Positions 11,469 to 22,614 of a stretch of 64,000 nucleotides of DNA are shown here, piece after piece. Position 1 is the first letter of the stretch; each line of letters starts with the position of its first letter. Origin of the DNA: Piliocolobus tephrosceles (lineage: Eukaryota; Chordata; Mammalia; Primates; Cercopithecidae); assembly GCF_002776525.5 (NCBI RefSeq), contig NC_045443.1, forward strand, positions 43,317,747-43,381,746. The letters are read 5' to 3'. Position numbers and translations under genes: made by a program. The notes beneath the pieces were generated by a model. That model worked only from the letters and a program-made list of their open reading frames with translations. It ran no database searches and was not told the origin of the DNA.

Positions 11469-14400
11469 ACAGAACCCTTAATCCTAAGGGTTGCAGAGGG
11501 ATGAAGATCCATCTCTAGTAACTTCTTCAGGCTGGATAGGAGTGATGGTATTCCTGCCTAACTATGAAATATCTTGTGTTCAGGGTAGAGAGGAGCTCAG
11601 TCAGAAAGCATCAGTATGGTGAAGGACATTGATGACTCTTAAGTTCTGACAAAAAGTGATATTTGGAAGACGAATAAGTGTTCAATTTAAGAAAACGTTG
11701 AGTAAGCTTATCCTTATTCCTATACAGAGTGCAATAGCAATGTATTCCACAAGAGTAAAGCAAAATAAGTAAAATTATCTCAAGTAAACTAAATTATAAG
11801 GCTTTCCAAATTATAAGGGCAACTGTTGGAACCAAGCTGATATGACGTTGCTAGATGATTCCATTATGTCCAGAATTAGAATATTGATCCAGATTGTTAC
11901 ATTACTCATCTGTTTTGTTTCTTCTGAGCAACAGCTAGAGATCACTGGTTGGTTCACAGGAATAAGCAGGGTTAGCCTAAATTGCAGCAACTAACTTAAA
12001 AGCAACTGATGAGACTAGAATTTAATAACAAGTGTAGCATAGCTCTTGAAACACAGTTTCTCTCTCCAGTTTCCCATTTTTTTTACTAAAGACAAGTCAT
12101 AGTAACACTGATTTGCTTTATTATACTTGGCCTGATTTTTTGTATAAAGTGCAGCAAGAATAATTATTTTTCACATAAGCCTTTTGTAATTTGACTTTGA
12201 TGGAACTCTGCTCCATAGAAGGAATCTCAGATAAGACTTTTTTAGAACCAAGCCTTGCAATGAGTTTGAACCCTCAAAACACCTATGAGTAGGGTAAATT
12301 TCTCTCCTTTTGAGGTCCCAAGGTAACTTGGGACTCCTGGACCTATTAGAAAGTGGCATTCTTACAATAGGTTAGAAACCCTGTACAGGGACTGTGTAGG
12401 CAAGTATGAGGCCAGTTCCCCAAAGGGGTTTTATTGGCTTTACAAGTCAAGTTTGATTCCTCAAAGGAAAGCATGCTATTCCAGTCAAAGCCTTGGTAAA
12501 ATAACCAGTTTCTCCAATCGTGTTCCGTTACAATAGAAAACAGATTCTTCCTGCACTTATGCAAATAACTATATTGCTAAAAGTTAAGAATACTCACAGA
12601 TAGTTTCCAGATTCTGGAGAAATCAGGTAGAGAGAAACAAATATGCTCCAAATTTTGTTCAGAGGAGTATACTTTACATAATTGCTACAAGCTGTAAATA
12701 GCTCAAAAGAAAAGTTTCCTTGACGCTGAAAAACAAAACAAAGAGTCAGCAACATTTTAAGCAAAGTCAAAAGATTACTTTAGTCTTCTATTGTTTCAGT
12801 TAATTTAGTTAACTCCTGTTCTGCTTGATATTCATGAACATTTCACCTCTCTATGAGAGTTCTGAAAGTTTTTTCTTCTATTCTAATGTCACAATTTCCA
12901 AAGTTATCAGAAGCTTGCATTTTAGTACATCTGTCAAAGTCCTATTGTTGATTATAAAACCATCTTTTAAAGAGGATTAAAACAAGAAAACGATTATCTG
13001 TGGATGAAAAAATCTTTTAGAACAGCCACTATTAAAGCCACAATTGACCAGGAAATTTGGGTTACCTCTGTGCAGACAATAATTTCATGTAACAATTATA
13101 ATTATTAATAGCATACACTAAGTTGTATCAGAATTGTAGAAGTTTCCCATTATTTTGGAACACATACCAGTAACATATTCATATGAATATAGCCCAAAGA
13201 AAACCAAACACCATTTTGTATTTGATAATGCTTCCTACATAACTCTTATACCAAAAAAGCCAAATGTCTCTGTTGCATTAGTGTATTATTGATGTCAAAC
13301 CTAACTCTTAATGAAATCTTATAGATAAAGTATTTCATCTTAATCAGTTTGACCATACGGTAAGATTTTCATAAACCTTTTATAAGCCTTTACAAATTTT
13401 TGTTAAAGAGCACAGCATGAGATGGTTTTTCCTCTAAGAAAAACCTGTTGTGCTTTTATTCCAATGTTTAACTTATGGAAAAACTGAATAATAATACCCC
13501 TTTAGTTTTAGCCAATGTCCACATACAGAATCTTTTTTTACAAGATTCGTTTTTTACACACTTTCCATAACTTGCTTAAACCTTCGGCTTTATTCTATCT
13601 AACTTAAAACAATTCTTTAATCCTTTAATTTGGCCAAGAAAAATCCACATTCCCATACGTTCTTATAATCTTTCACCAAAAACACATTTCACTTTTCTTA
13701 CACACTTTGCATGTAGAACTGTTTTTTCAGTAGTCTTAATTATATGTTACAATGCTAACTCTTTTACTTTTGATGAAAACTTTGGTAAGTTTGGGATTTT
13801 AATTATGTACTAGGTGTGCAGCCTAGGACAACACACAGAAATGCAGATAAGGGCTGACTTTTTTCAGCATAGCTACGGTGTGTGGCTAACTCCACATGTC
13901 CCTTGCCTTATCTAGAATCTAATGCGCCAAAGTAGCCAAAGTAGGTAAATTGAACAATTTTCAAAAGTCAAAGGGCCAGGTGTGGTGGCTCAGGCCTGTA
14001 ATCCCAGCACTTTGGGAGGCCGAGGCGGGTGGATCACGAAGTCAGGAGATCGAGACCATCCTGGCTAACATGGTGAAACCCCGTCTCTACTAAAATTACA
14101 AAAACTTAGCCATGTGTGGTGGCGGGCGACTGTAGTCCCAGCTACTCGGGAGGCTGAGGCAGGAGAATGGTGTGAACCTGAGAGGCAGAGCTTGCAGTGA
14201 GCCGAGATTGCACCACTGCACTCCAGTCTGGGCAACAAGTGAGGCTCCGTCTCAAAAAGAAAGTCAAAGTGGCAGTTTACGACCTTAAGGCATTTAGCAA
14301 ACTTAATATCTGACCTGCATAAATTAGACAAAATGTCTTAATTTTACCAATAATCTTTAAAACTGTTTTTATTTCCCAAAGATTACTTAAGTCACATGAA

Positions 14401-14701
14401 CTAAAAGGCATTACACTTTTTACTTATGTGACAAAATATTTGATTTAAACTCATTATTATTAAACCAATTAATTAAAGTTCTTTTATATTACACGCACAT
14501 AATACATATAAATACATAGACAAATAGAAGACAAAGGATGATCCCTTAAGCTGGGAATTCAATCCCGAACCCGGGCTGCCATTGTAATGGCAGAGAACAA
14601 GAGAAAGTACTGCCACGTAACCACGTTGCAAGGTCAAGCTCCCAAGGACTGACCAGAAGGAAACCTCATCCAGTTTGCACACACGCACATACACAAAATA
14701 C

Positions 14702-14732
<31 letters not shown>

Positions 14733-15660
14733 CCAGAAGTCTGGCTGGTAAGAAATTCTTACCCTTTTGCCAGCATGCCAGGCTCCTGGGTTCCCTCTCC
14801 CTGAGACCTAGCTGGCTGCATCACTGCCCTGGGGGCCAAGTGGCAACACAAAGGATAATCATCTTTTTCCATCTGGCCAGAACAAAATATGTGTGACAAA
14901 ACATAGACACTAGCCACTCTGCTTAACACCCAATATCAAACTGGCAAGGCTCAAACTTGCCCCCATCATTGTTAACCCAACCTCCAACCAAGAGTTTCAA
15001 CATGTGGTCTTGGGTAAGATGGTCACCCTGAGTAATAGAAAAGATAAGAAAGGGAAAGGAGAGAGAGAAAAACGTTGCCTGTGGCAGGGTGGAGAAGGCA
15101 AAATGCTCAGGGAGGCCAGAGAAAGACTCACCCATTGCAGCACCACTGAAAAGTTCAGAAAGTCACTTATCAGTCAAGAAGTGATCTTTTCCAGCAGTCC
15201 CATCAGCTCTCAAGTTTCCCCTTTTAGGGAGGAAAAAGCACTCCATGTCCCAAGATTCTGTACATGCCTAATCCTGTCACCCACAGCCATCAGCAGAGAC
15301 TGCCAGGCAGATTAATCCAAAGGGAATAGCAGTTAACAGGCCATAGTACCAAGCCCATTCTTAGCCGAGGACTTCATGAGAAGGACTTTACTGAGAGGGA
15401 TTTCTAACACCCTAAATCTTGGAAGGATATCTAACCCTCCAAATTTGGGCCTCTAACCCATTATGGTCAAGTGTCCTTGCTTTTTTATCAAGAGGACCCT
15501 TTAACCATCTCTGTCTTAGGAGAAACTCTAACTCTCCTAAGTTGGGCCTCTAACCCAATCCCATTCTTTACCCAGGTACCCCATCACTTACCCAAAGTCG
15601 GCTGATCAGTCTATTGCCTTTGGGTTGGGAGGCTTCTTCAGTATTGTACCTTCAGGGTTT
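11469..15660 (-). pseudogene. ERV internal region, heavily decayed
   Basis: AT-rich retroviral interior interrupted by an Alu (13974-14259). Short minus-strand frames such as 12346-12564 (72 codons, cysteine-rich with N-x-S/T sites) could be an envelope relic, but I cannot prove it. An AG dinucleotide microsatellite lies at 14706-14733. Near the leader, phrases of the form 'gggcctctaaccca' repeat at about 15447 and 15542. No intact gene remains. Confidence 0.6.
13974..14259 (+). mobile_element. AluY/AluS-type element inside the ERV
   Basis: Full-length Alu from 'ggccaggtgtggtggctcag' to 'ggctccgtctcaaaaag', bracketed by AAAGTCAAAG at 13964-13973 and 14260-14269. It has the young-type 'tcaggagatcgagaccatcc' and 'gcagagcttgcagtgagccg' forms. 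Confidence 0.93.
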
Positions 15661-15907
15661 GGCAGAAAAATGTTACCAGACCCCACCACTTACTCAAAGT
15701 TAGCTTTTGGGTTGGGTGGTTCCCTCACTGGTTGCTTCTGCGGTGGCCAGAAAGATATTACAGGACCGCACCACTTACCCAAAGCTAGCCTTTGGATCAG
15801 GGGTTTCCTCACAATATTCACTTCCACGGTCTCCAGAAAGATGTCACAAGACTCCAACACTTACTGGGGGTTTCTGCACTAGAGCCCCTTCGTTGTTGCC
15901 AGAAAGA
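15661..15907 (-). repeat. Tandem array of PBS-like units in the ERV leader
   Basis: Units start at 15661 (ggcagaaaaatg), 15745 (ggccagaaagat), 15831 (ctccagaaagat) and 15898 (gccagaaagata), so spacing is about 85, 85 and 67 bp. On the minus strand each unit reads roughly 'TGTAA-YAT-TTTCTGG' followed by a purine-rich stretch. This repeats the LTR-terminus plus primer-binding-site junction that occurs once at the real 5' LTR edge (15908). The shared pattern also produces apparent repeats in overlapping plus-strand frames; these are not genes. Confidence 0.75.
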
Positions 15908-16455
15908 TATTACAGGAAAAGGGTCCCAATCCAGACCCCAAAAGAGGAGGTTCTTAGATCTCGCATAAGAAAGAATTCAGGATGAGTCCATAGAGTAAAG
16001 TGAAATAAGTTTATTAAGAAAGTAAAAGAACAAAAGAATGGCTACTCCATAGACAGAGCAGCTCCAAGGGCTGCTGGTTGCTGATTATGGTTATTTCTCG
16101 ATGATTTGCTAAACAAGGGGTGAGTTATTCATGCTTCCCATTTTTAGACCATATAGGGTTCCTGACATTGCCATGGCATTTGTAAGCTGTCATGGTGCTG
16201 GTGGGAGTGTAGCAGTGAGGAGGACCAGAGGTCATTCTCATCATCGTCTTGATTTTGGTGGGTTTTAGCCATCTTCTTTACTGCAACCTGTTTTATCAGC
16301 AAGGTCTTTATGACCTGTATTTTGTGCTGACCTTCTATCTCATTCTGTGACTTAGAATGCCTTAACCATCTGGGAATGCAGCCCAGTACGTCTCAGCCTC
16401 ATTTTACCCAGCTCCTATTTAAGATGGAGTTGCTCTGGTTCACATGCGTCTGACA
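15908..16455 (-). repeat. 5' LTR of the minus-strand ERV
   Basis: On the minus strand it begins TGTCAGACGCATGTGAACC at 16455 and runs to a decayed '...CCTGTAATA' at 15908. It shares nearly the whole length of 10897-11448 with scattered substitutions, consistent with an insertion tens of millions of years old. Confidence 0.88.
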
Positions 16456-16767
16456 GAAGTAGTTCAGATTTTGGATTTTTTGGATTTTGGAATATTTGCA
16501 TACATATTATAAGATACACTGGGATGAGACCCAAGTCCAAACTTGAAATTCATTTGTTTCGTATACACCTTACAAATATACCTTAAAGGCATTTTACATA
16601 ATATTTTAAATAATTTTGTGCATAAGACAAAGTTTTCACTGCAGTTTGACGGTGACCTATCACAGGAGGTTAGATGTAAAATGTTCTACTTGGGCATCAT
16701 GTCAGTGCTCAAAGAGTTTTAGGTTTTGGAACATTGCGGGTTTTGGACTTTTTAGAATGTGTTTACC

Positions 16768-17073
16768 TATTTATTTATGTATGTATTTATTGAGATAAAA
16801 TCCCGCTCTGTCACCCAGGCTGGAGTGCAGTGATGAGATCTCCACTCACTGCAACCTCTGCCTCCCAGGTTCAAGAGAATCTCCTGCTTCAGCCTCCTGA
16901 GTACCTGGAATTACAGGCACATGCCATCATGCACAGCTAATTTTTGTATTTTCAGTGGAGTTGGGGTTTCACCATATTGGCCAGGCTGGTCTTGAACTTC
17001 TAACCTCAGATGATCCACCTAACTCAGCCTCCCAAAGTGCTGGGATTACAGGTGTGAGCCACCGTGCCCAGCC
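16768..17073 (-). mobile_element. Alu (S-type), minus strand
   Basis: Reverse-complement Alu, from a decayed T/A-rich tail ('tatttatttatgtatgtat') to 'gagccaccgtgcccagcc'. It interrupts the Tigger-like remnant, whose text resumes with 'gcgttttggatttttggatt'. Confidence 0.92.
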
Positions 17074-17120
17074 AGCGTTTTGGATTTTTGGATTAGGAAT
17101 GTTATATCTGTAAATATCTG

Positions 17121-17315
17121 TAATACTGTATTGTATATTTGGGATTTTGCTAAAAGAGTGGATTTTAGGTGCACTTGCCACAAAAAAGAAGTGACCATGT
17201 GAGATGATGGATATATTAATTTTCTTGACTCTAGGAACCATTTTACCATGCATATGTATACCAGAACATCATGTTGCACACCTTAAATACACATAATTTT
17301 TAAAGCGGAGATAGA
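17121..17315 (+). mobile_element. Old L1 (L1-E), piece 3: 3' end
   Basis: The last part of the old L1 3'UTR: 'atactgtattgtatatttgg', 'gagtggattttaggtgcac', 'catcatgttgcacaccttaa', ending near 'aatttttaaagcg'. The phrases fit the L1MA/L1MB 3' end known from primates. Confidence 0.8.
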
Positions 17316-17615
17316 AAGGGTTAAGCCTAAGGTCAACAATGGTCCTATAATTCTCGGCCAGCTAGTCCCATAACTGACTGTGTCTGTTTACCCACTTGGG
17401 GTTCTTGGATTCTCAGGGTTCACAGATGATAGTGATAAGGATCTAAGAACTAATATGTACCTATATTTCAAAAGGCCTCAAACAGGCTTAACAGGTTAAC
17501 TAAATGGGTTAACTAAACAGGTTAACTAAATGGTCAGGTATCCATACTGTTAGCAAGACTGCATTAACTTGATGTGATAATCCTAAATTTTGATTACTAC
17601 TGCCACCACTCCTCT
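17316..17615. other. Non-coding DNA, nothing recognised
   Basis: No gene. A short imperfect tandem of 'ggttaactaaa(t/c)' is seen at 17490-17535 (three to four units of 14-16 bases). Confidence 0.6.
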
Positions 17616-17815
17616 GAAATCATCCCTGATTAGTAAATTCTCGCTCCACCACTTAGGAGCTGTGTAACCCCAGGCAAGTAAGTTAACTTCTCTTTGCCTC
17701 AGTTTCCTCATCTGTAAAATGGACTTAAAGAAATACTCATCTGATACAATCATAAAGATTCCACGACTTGGTACATGTGCGGCACTTAGAACAGTGTCTG
17801 GCCCGGGTCTTGTGA
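17616..17815 (+). repeat. MIR element
   Basis: Contains the MIR core 'ccacttaggagctgtgtaac', 'cctcagtttcctcatctgta' and a tail 'cacttagaacagtgtctggc'. MIR is an ancient tRNA-derived SINE of mammals. Confidence 0.88.
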
Positions 17816-18284
17816 GTTACTGTAACCGTTGTTCCTGTTTTCTGACTTCTCCCAAATAACTCCACAATGCATCCTCCCAAGAGCTGCTTCTTGGTCTCCT
17901 CTGCCAGATCCCTCCTCCTCTCAACTTTCTGTGTAGAAGTAGCTCTTTGGGCCTCCACTCTTCTTGCTCCACACATTCCAAATTCTTTCCTTTTTAGGGC
18001 TTCAGGGCTGTAGTGTCAAGTTTCATTCTACAAAAGCATCTTTCAGATCTTTCTTCCCAGTCTTTTTCACTTTATAAAACTAGAATTCCTTTGCATTATG
18101 AAATAGGATCTCCCTCATAAATACAACTTGATCATGATCATGCCACTTAGCATGTCACATGTTTCTTCATCTGTAAAATGAGAGGGCAGGAGAGAGAGGT
18201 GATCTCTCAGGCTCTTTCTTTCTCAGAAACAGTTCCACAAATTCTTTTCAGACTCCCGCTGCCTTCTGGACTACTCCATTAGGA

Positions 18285-18650
18285 TGTTTGTCATTACCTC
18301 AGACTCCACATGCCTAAAGCAGAACGCATCACCTGACCTCACATGCCAGCATTCTATTTCTGTTAAAGATATAATGCACATTCTCCTTGTCACTCAGACT
18401 TGAAACTTGGGTATGGCTTTCATACAGCCTCATATCTAATCAGTTGCCAAGTCCTGCCAACATTCCTTCACAAAGTCCCTTTCCTTTCCCTTATTCCTTA
18501 CAGTTTCACAGCTTGAACTTTGCCACAGTCACTGTCCACCATGCTACCTCCTGCTTCTTGCCCTCTCCCACCTATAGAGGCAGATTCTTCCTGAAAATAC
18601 GGTCTTGCACATTCCACTTTCTGCCTTGCCAATCATAACTGTTCCCTCTA
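18285..18650 (+). repeat. L2 fragment
   Basis: Phrases such as 'tccacatgcctaaagcagaa', 'acttgggtatggctttcata' and 'agttgccaagtcctgccaac' fit the L2 LINE 3' coding region. Decayed. The 83-codon frame at 18387-18638 is inside it and is not a gene. Confidence 0.6.
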
Positions 18651-18921
18651 CAGGATGAGCTCTAATCTCTAGAATCTCAGACAGCTTTCTCTTTAACTTA
18701 TGCTCCCACTACATTCCTTCTGACTTTCCATTCTTGCAATGGGTCTACTCTTACGCAGTTTTCTGCTTTGTTCACACCATCTCCCTAGTCCTGGACACAC
18801 TCTCTCTACCTTCCCGTGGAGCTTATGCTAACTTAAGTGTGACCTTTCTTTCAAAGCCCAGCTTACTTGCTTTTTTAAAAAATTCAAGCCAACTCTTCTG
18901 TGATGCCTTTCTCCAATGACC

Positions 18922-18995
18922 AACCCAGGCATTGCCAAATACCTCCTGGGGGCAGGGAGAGGGACTTAATTGCCCCAGTTGAGAACCTGCTTGAC
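18922..18995 (-). repeat. MER5A-type fragment (minus strand)
   Basis: 'ccaggcattgccaaatacct', 'cctgggggcagggagag' and 'tgccccagttgagaacc' form the reverse complement of the left part of the element at 19494-19700. MER5A is a non-autonomous hAT-Charlie DNA transposon. Confidence 0.75.
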
Positions 18996-19493
18996 TGTTT
19001 ACCTGTGATGAATTCTTAAAGCAGTTTTGTGTACTCACTGGCTTATAGCAAGGGCTCTCATATTTTAGTAATCTTTTTATTTCAATTCCTTGGGGACAAG
19101 GACCATACACCTCAAAGGTCTAGTACATGGTGACAGTAAACATGTGTTAACAATAAAAATGAGGACTAAATTTAAAAAGAAAGCTATGATCCCCTGCCTG
19201 CAGACAATATATTCAGTGAACATCACAAATGCCATCTCCCCATGGAAAACAGCACAAAAATGGGAACATGAAGCAATGTGGATAACCCTAACTCATAGTT
19301 TTCATTACGTTTACCATATAATTTCCTTTACATTTGATCTGGGCATGTGGGACTTATGTAAAAATACTTTTAATACTGTAAAGTACTATATAAATGGAAG
19401 GTATTTATCATTACTGTCCCAGCCACTATGCCTGGAATGTTAAAGAATTCTTGGCATGATTTCTAAAAGTCCAGAGAATGAGTTGTATTAAAG
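18996..19493. other. Non-coding DNA, no gene seen
   Basis: The 117-codon plus-strand frame at 19090-19443 has no recognisable domain, no nearby promoter signal and average base composition. I treat it as chance. Confidence 0.55.
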
Positions 19494-19700
19494 AAGTGGT
19501 TCTCAACTGGGGACAATTATGTCCCTCTCCCTGCCCCCAGGAGGTATTTGGCAATGCCTGGAGACATTTTGGGTTGCAATAAGTGAGGGGGTGGCTGCCA
19601 ACATCTAGTTGAGAAAGATCAGGGATGCTGCTAAACATCATACAGTGCACAAGACAGCCATACACAACAAAGAGTTGTCTGGCCTCAAATATCAGTAGTG
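19494..19700 (+). repeat. MER5A DNA transposon (hAT-Charlie)
   Basis: 'agtggttctcaactggggac', 'ggaggtatttggcaatgcct', 'gatgctgctaaacatcatac' and 'caacaaagagttgtctggcc' follow the MER5A consensus closely over nearly its whole length. Non-coding. Confidence 0.9.
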
Positions 19701-20881
19701 TGAAGGACAAGAAGCCCGGTGTTAAAGGAAGCTCACAGGGGGTGAGTATGGACCCTCTCTTTGTTGGGCATGGAGATGAACCGCTAACTTCCTTGGACAA
19801 ATTGCCCATTGCATCCTATCCTAACAGGATCCCAACACCTGCTCTTAATCGCTCCATAATTCCTCTTGTCTTCAAGTTCCCATATGACCTTTTAAATGTC
19901 TGTTATCAACGTGACCAGCTTATGATGTTGGTAACTAATCTATCTATATTTCAGAAATTTTGAAACTACTCCAATTTATTTAAGACAGAAAATATCAATA
20001 AACTCTAAAGTTAATGAGGTCTACCTGTAACTGGATATAGGAGGACAGACTATATATTACATTTTTAAAAAACACCAAAAGAATTAATCTTAATTAATTA
20101 GAACAGTGAGTGTATATGAGTAGTGTGAATACCAACAAAAATAAAAATATTTCTCATCAATTGAAAATTAATGGATTTAAATAATTACTAAAAACTCATG
20201 CAGTTGAAAACAGCCTGGACTATATCAGCCCTTGAGAAAAATCCCTTTCTTTGCATACATATGTCTTTTGTTCTAAAGATATTTCTGATCAAGGATAGCT
20301 ATTGTACTAAAAAAGATGGATACAGTTTTGTGTGTTTGTTTTTAAGCCCTAGCTAAGTTATGACTCCTAACAAAATACTCAAGGAAAAACAGAAATAATG
20401 AGAACTTTAAAGTTTCTCAAAGTGGTGCATATAAAGAAGATCATTTATAAAAAGAAATCTTAAAAATAGACTTTTATTTGAAAAGAGAAAATGTTATAAA
20501 AGACACTATATAATCCAATACCAGATGACGGTTATAGTTTCAGAAAAATTCCTTTCTTCTCTCTGGGTCTCTATCTCCTCACCTTAAAATAAGAAGATTG
20601 GATTAATGGCTGCTCTCTCAAAGACCTCTCCCAGTTCTCTGAATTAATGATTCTATACACTATTTCTTAATGGATCACTCTCAAAGATAAGAAGGTGGAC
20701 TTGTAGACAAATCTCTTGAATAGTTGCCTTGGTAGGCCAGTAGGCCTCAGGTCTAACAGGACACTGGAACAAACTGGGGAGCTTTAAAAAAAGAAGTGAT
20801 AAGGGGACACTACACACACAACAGTCTCTGACTTAGTTGGTATAGGACAGGATCCAAGCATGGTTATTTTAAATGCTGTAC
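19701..20881. other. AT-rich non-coding DNA
   Basis: No gene, recognisable repeat or RNA is seen. Short frames (for example 19625-19963) overlap the MER5A and have no domain. Confidence 0.6.
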
Positions 20882-21232
20882 AGGGGAGAGCATTCTTTTT
20901 TTTTTTTTTTTTTTTTTTGAGACGGAGTCTCGCTCTATCGCCCAGGCTGGAGTACAGTGGCCAGATCTCAGCTCACTGCAAGCTCCGCCTCCCGGGTTTA
21001 CGCCATTCTACTGCCTCAGACTCCTGAGTAGCTGGGACTACAGGCGCCCGCCACCTCACCAGGCTAGTTTTTTTTTTTTTTTTTTTTTTGTATTTTTTAG
21101 TAGAGACGGAGTTTCACGGTGTTAGCCAGGATGGTCTCGATCTCCTGACCTCGTGATCCACCCGTCTCGGCCTCCCAAAGTTCTGGGATTACAGGCTTGA
21201 GCCACCGTGCCCGGCCAGGGGAGAGCATTCTT
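20882..21232 (+). repeat. Target-site duplications of the young Alu
   Basis: AGGGGAGAGCATTCTT occurs intact at 20882-20897 and 21217-21232. Perfect 16-base flanks point to recent insertion. Confidence 0.95.
20898..21216 (-). mobile_element. Young AluY, Old World monkey-type (AluYR-like)
   Basis: Full-length, minus strand, with a 5' run of more than 20 T (its A-tail). Diagnostic-looking variants: 'agtggccagatctcagctca', 'cccgggtttacgccattct', 'gatccacccgtctcggcctc' and 'ggcttgagccaccgtgcccg'. As I recall, these mark cercopithecoid AluY subfamilies and not human ones. The middle A-rich linker is expanded to about 20 T (21067-21088). Confidence 0.93.
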
Positions 21233-21396
21233 ATGTGCAGCCAGTGTTAAGATCCCCAGATTTAGAATAAAAGTTAAAACAAAAGCAGCTAGTGCTCAGG
21301 TAGGCAAGATAAATGGGCAAAGCAGACTGGACATAAGGAACTGGAGAACACGTGTCCCATCTATTTCCCTCCAACCAGTGGGAGGAATGAGACCAG

Positions 21397-21416
21397 TTTT
21401 TTTTTTTTTTTTTTTT
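21397..21416. repeat. Orphan poly(T) tract
   Basis: Twenty consecutive T's between 'gagaccag' and 'caataaatg'. No Alu or L1 body is attached, so it may be the remnant of a severely truncated retro-insertion or simple expansion. Confidence 0.8.
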
Positions 21417-21994
21417 CAATAAATGCCAGAAATCAAAATTTTAAGTGAAATTCTGATATTTAAGAGTTGGCAACTAATTTCAACTAATTTTAAAAGAAAG
21501 CGTAAGTCACATAAAATATGCTCACAAGCTTAATTTGGCTCTTTAGCCACCAGTTTGCAACCTAAACAAAACTGGTTCAATAAATCAAGCACAATATTTT
21601 CTCTGTGCTCTGCCCTGTCTGTCTCCTACCCAGAGCCTCTTTCTCCTATACCTTGGTCCATAGCCTATCCCTTCCTTTTTCCTTTCCATTGTCTTTTTCT
21701 TTTCCAACTTCATCACTCCTAAGAGATGGAAACTGAGATCCACACATTAAATCTTCATGTGGCTCTGGCTGTATCACTGGACAGGCTTCTATGCCTGGGA
21801 AAATTCAGGTTATAAACTGTAACCTGAGGCTGTGGCTCCATGATGTCAACAAATGGTTGGTTTAGTAAAATCAGGGGGAAAATCAGTCAAGCTCATAATT
21901 TCACACCACTAAGACTAAGACTTTGTCAAGCAACATATGGAGGTCCTCATTTAATTTCTGATTTTGTTTTGTTTTCCTTGCTTTAAATCTAAAC
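21417..21994. other. Non-coding DNA, no gene seen
   Basis: Contains a short direct repeat 'caactaattt' (21472 and 21481) and a pyrimidine-rich stretch (21600-21720). Nothing else is recognised. Confidence 0.6.
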
Positions 21995-22155
21995 CAATGC
22001 ATGTCAAAATCACTCCTGATATTTTTTAAGCTCCCATATTTGGGCTCCACCCCAGGCCAATTAAATCTGAATCTCTGGAGATGAAGTCTTGGCATTGATA
22101 GCTTTTAAAACACCCTAGATGAGTCTAGTGTGAAGTCTGCTCTGAGACTCACTAA
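21995..22155 (+). repeat. hAT-type MER repeat, family uncertain
   Basis: 'tgggctccaccccaggccaa' followed by 'ttaaatctgaatctctgg' and 'gagactcactaatct' match the common mammalian non-autonomous DNA transposon group that also occurs at 55180-55370. Confidence 0.55.
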
Positions 22156-22229
22156 TCTAAAACCATCACCTGACCCTGAAGATTAGCAGTGTGCTTAATG
22201 CCAGACGACTATCATCTTGAATTGTTTAA

Positions 22230-22370
22230 GGACTTTCTCAGCTCTGCTCTCATTGTATCTTCACAACTCCGAGGTAGGCAGCTCTGATACTATTATTAGC
22301 ATTGGACAGATGAGAAAATGAGGCACAAAAACGTGAAATGAGTTGCTCAAGGGTACCCAGCTAATTATTG
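22230..22370 (-). repeat. MIR element (minus strand)
   Basis: 'gtatcttcacaactccgagg', 'attggacagatgagaaaatg' and 'gagttgctcaagggtaccca' are the reverse complement of the MIR central and tRNA-related part. Confidence 0.8.
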
Positions 22371-22614
22371 GCAAAGACACATTGTAACCTCACTTGAAAC
22401 AGAGTTACTTACTAATACTAGAGGAATTCAGTGATTGGGAAGGTAACAAGGTTAGGGGAACTCCTCTGCAGTTAGTAAGGTTATCACTAGAAAACAAATG
22501 TGATCAATATTCAGAAATAAGTACAACAATATTTTTAAATTTAAAATTTTACTTTAAATTTAGGGTCAGTGTCTTTTTGTAGGTTATTGAAGCTAATCTT
22601 TTAATTTTACTTAA

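Larger units (their letters stand above)
10897..16455 (-). mobile_element. Class I endogenous retrovirus (ERV1-like), two LTRs, minus strand
   Basis: Two related LTRs of about 550 bp lie in the same orientation and flank about 4.5 kb (4.2 kb without the Alu). Orientation is set by a polypurine tract complement (11449-11468) next to the left LTR, which makes that the 3' LTR, and a primer-site-like motif next to the right LTR. Flanking 4-base repeats GAGG (10893-10896) and GAAG (16456-16459) fit a 4-bp target duplication. The internal part is too short for complete gag, pol and env, and no frame exceeds about 100 codons. It is an inactive fossil. I do not recognise the family with certainty. 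Confidence 0.85.
10856..17120 (+). mobile_element. Tigger/pogo-like DNA transposon remnant, split by an ERV and an Alu
   Basis: The visible pieces are 10856-10896, 16456-16767 and 17074-17120. Both ends start CAG on their own strand and lie at TA dinucleotides. Inner terminal parts are related in inverted orientation ('gtattccttatcaaaaatg' against the complement of 'tttttggattaggaatgt'), and the body has repeated 'ggattttgg' motifs. Removing it restores a continuous old L1 3'UTR ('gactgtagttaa' joined to 'atactgtattgtatat'). It is a non-coding, MITE-sized element once the ERV and Alu are removed. The exact family is uncertain. Confidence 0.7.

Noticed and set aside
15625..15985. Overlapping plus-strand frames (85 and 92 codons) with internal repeats
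   Set aside because: The repeated peptide pattern is a translation of the tandem primer-site units in the antisense ERV leader, not a protein.
19090..19443. 117-codon frame considered as a host exon
   Set aside because: No splice signals with a partner exon, no domain, and average non-coding composition.
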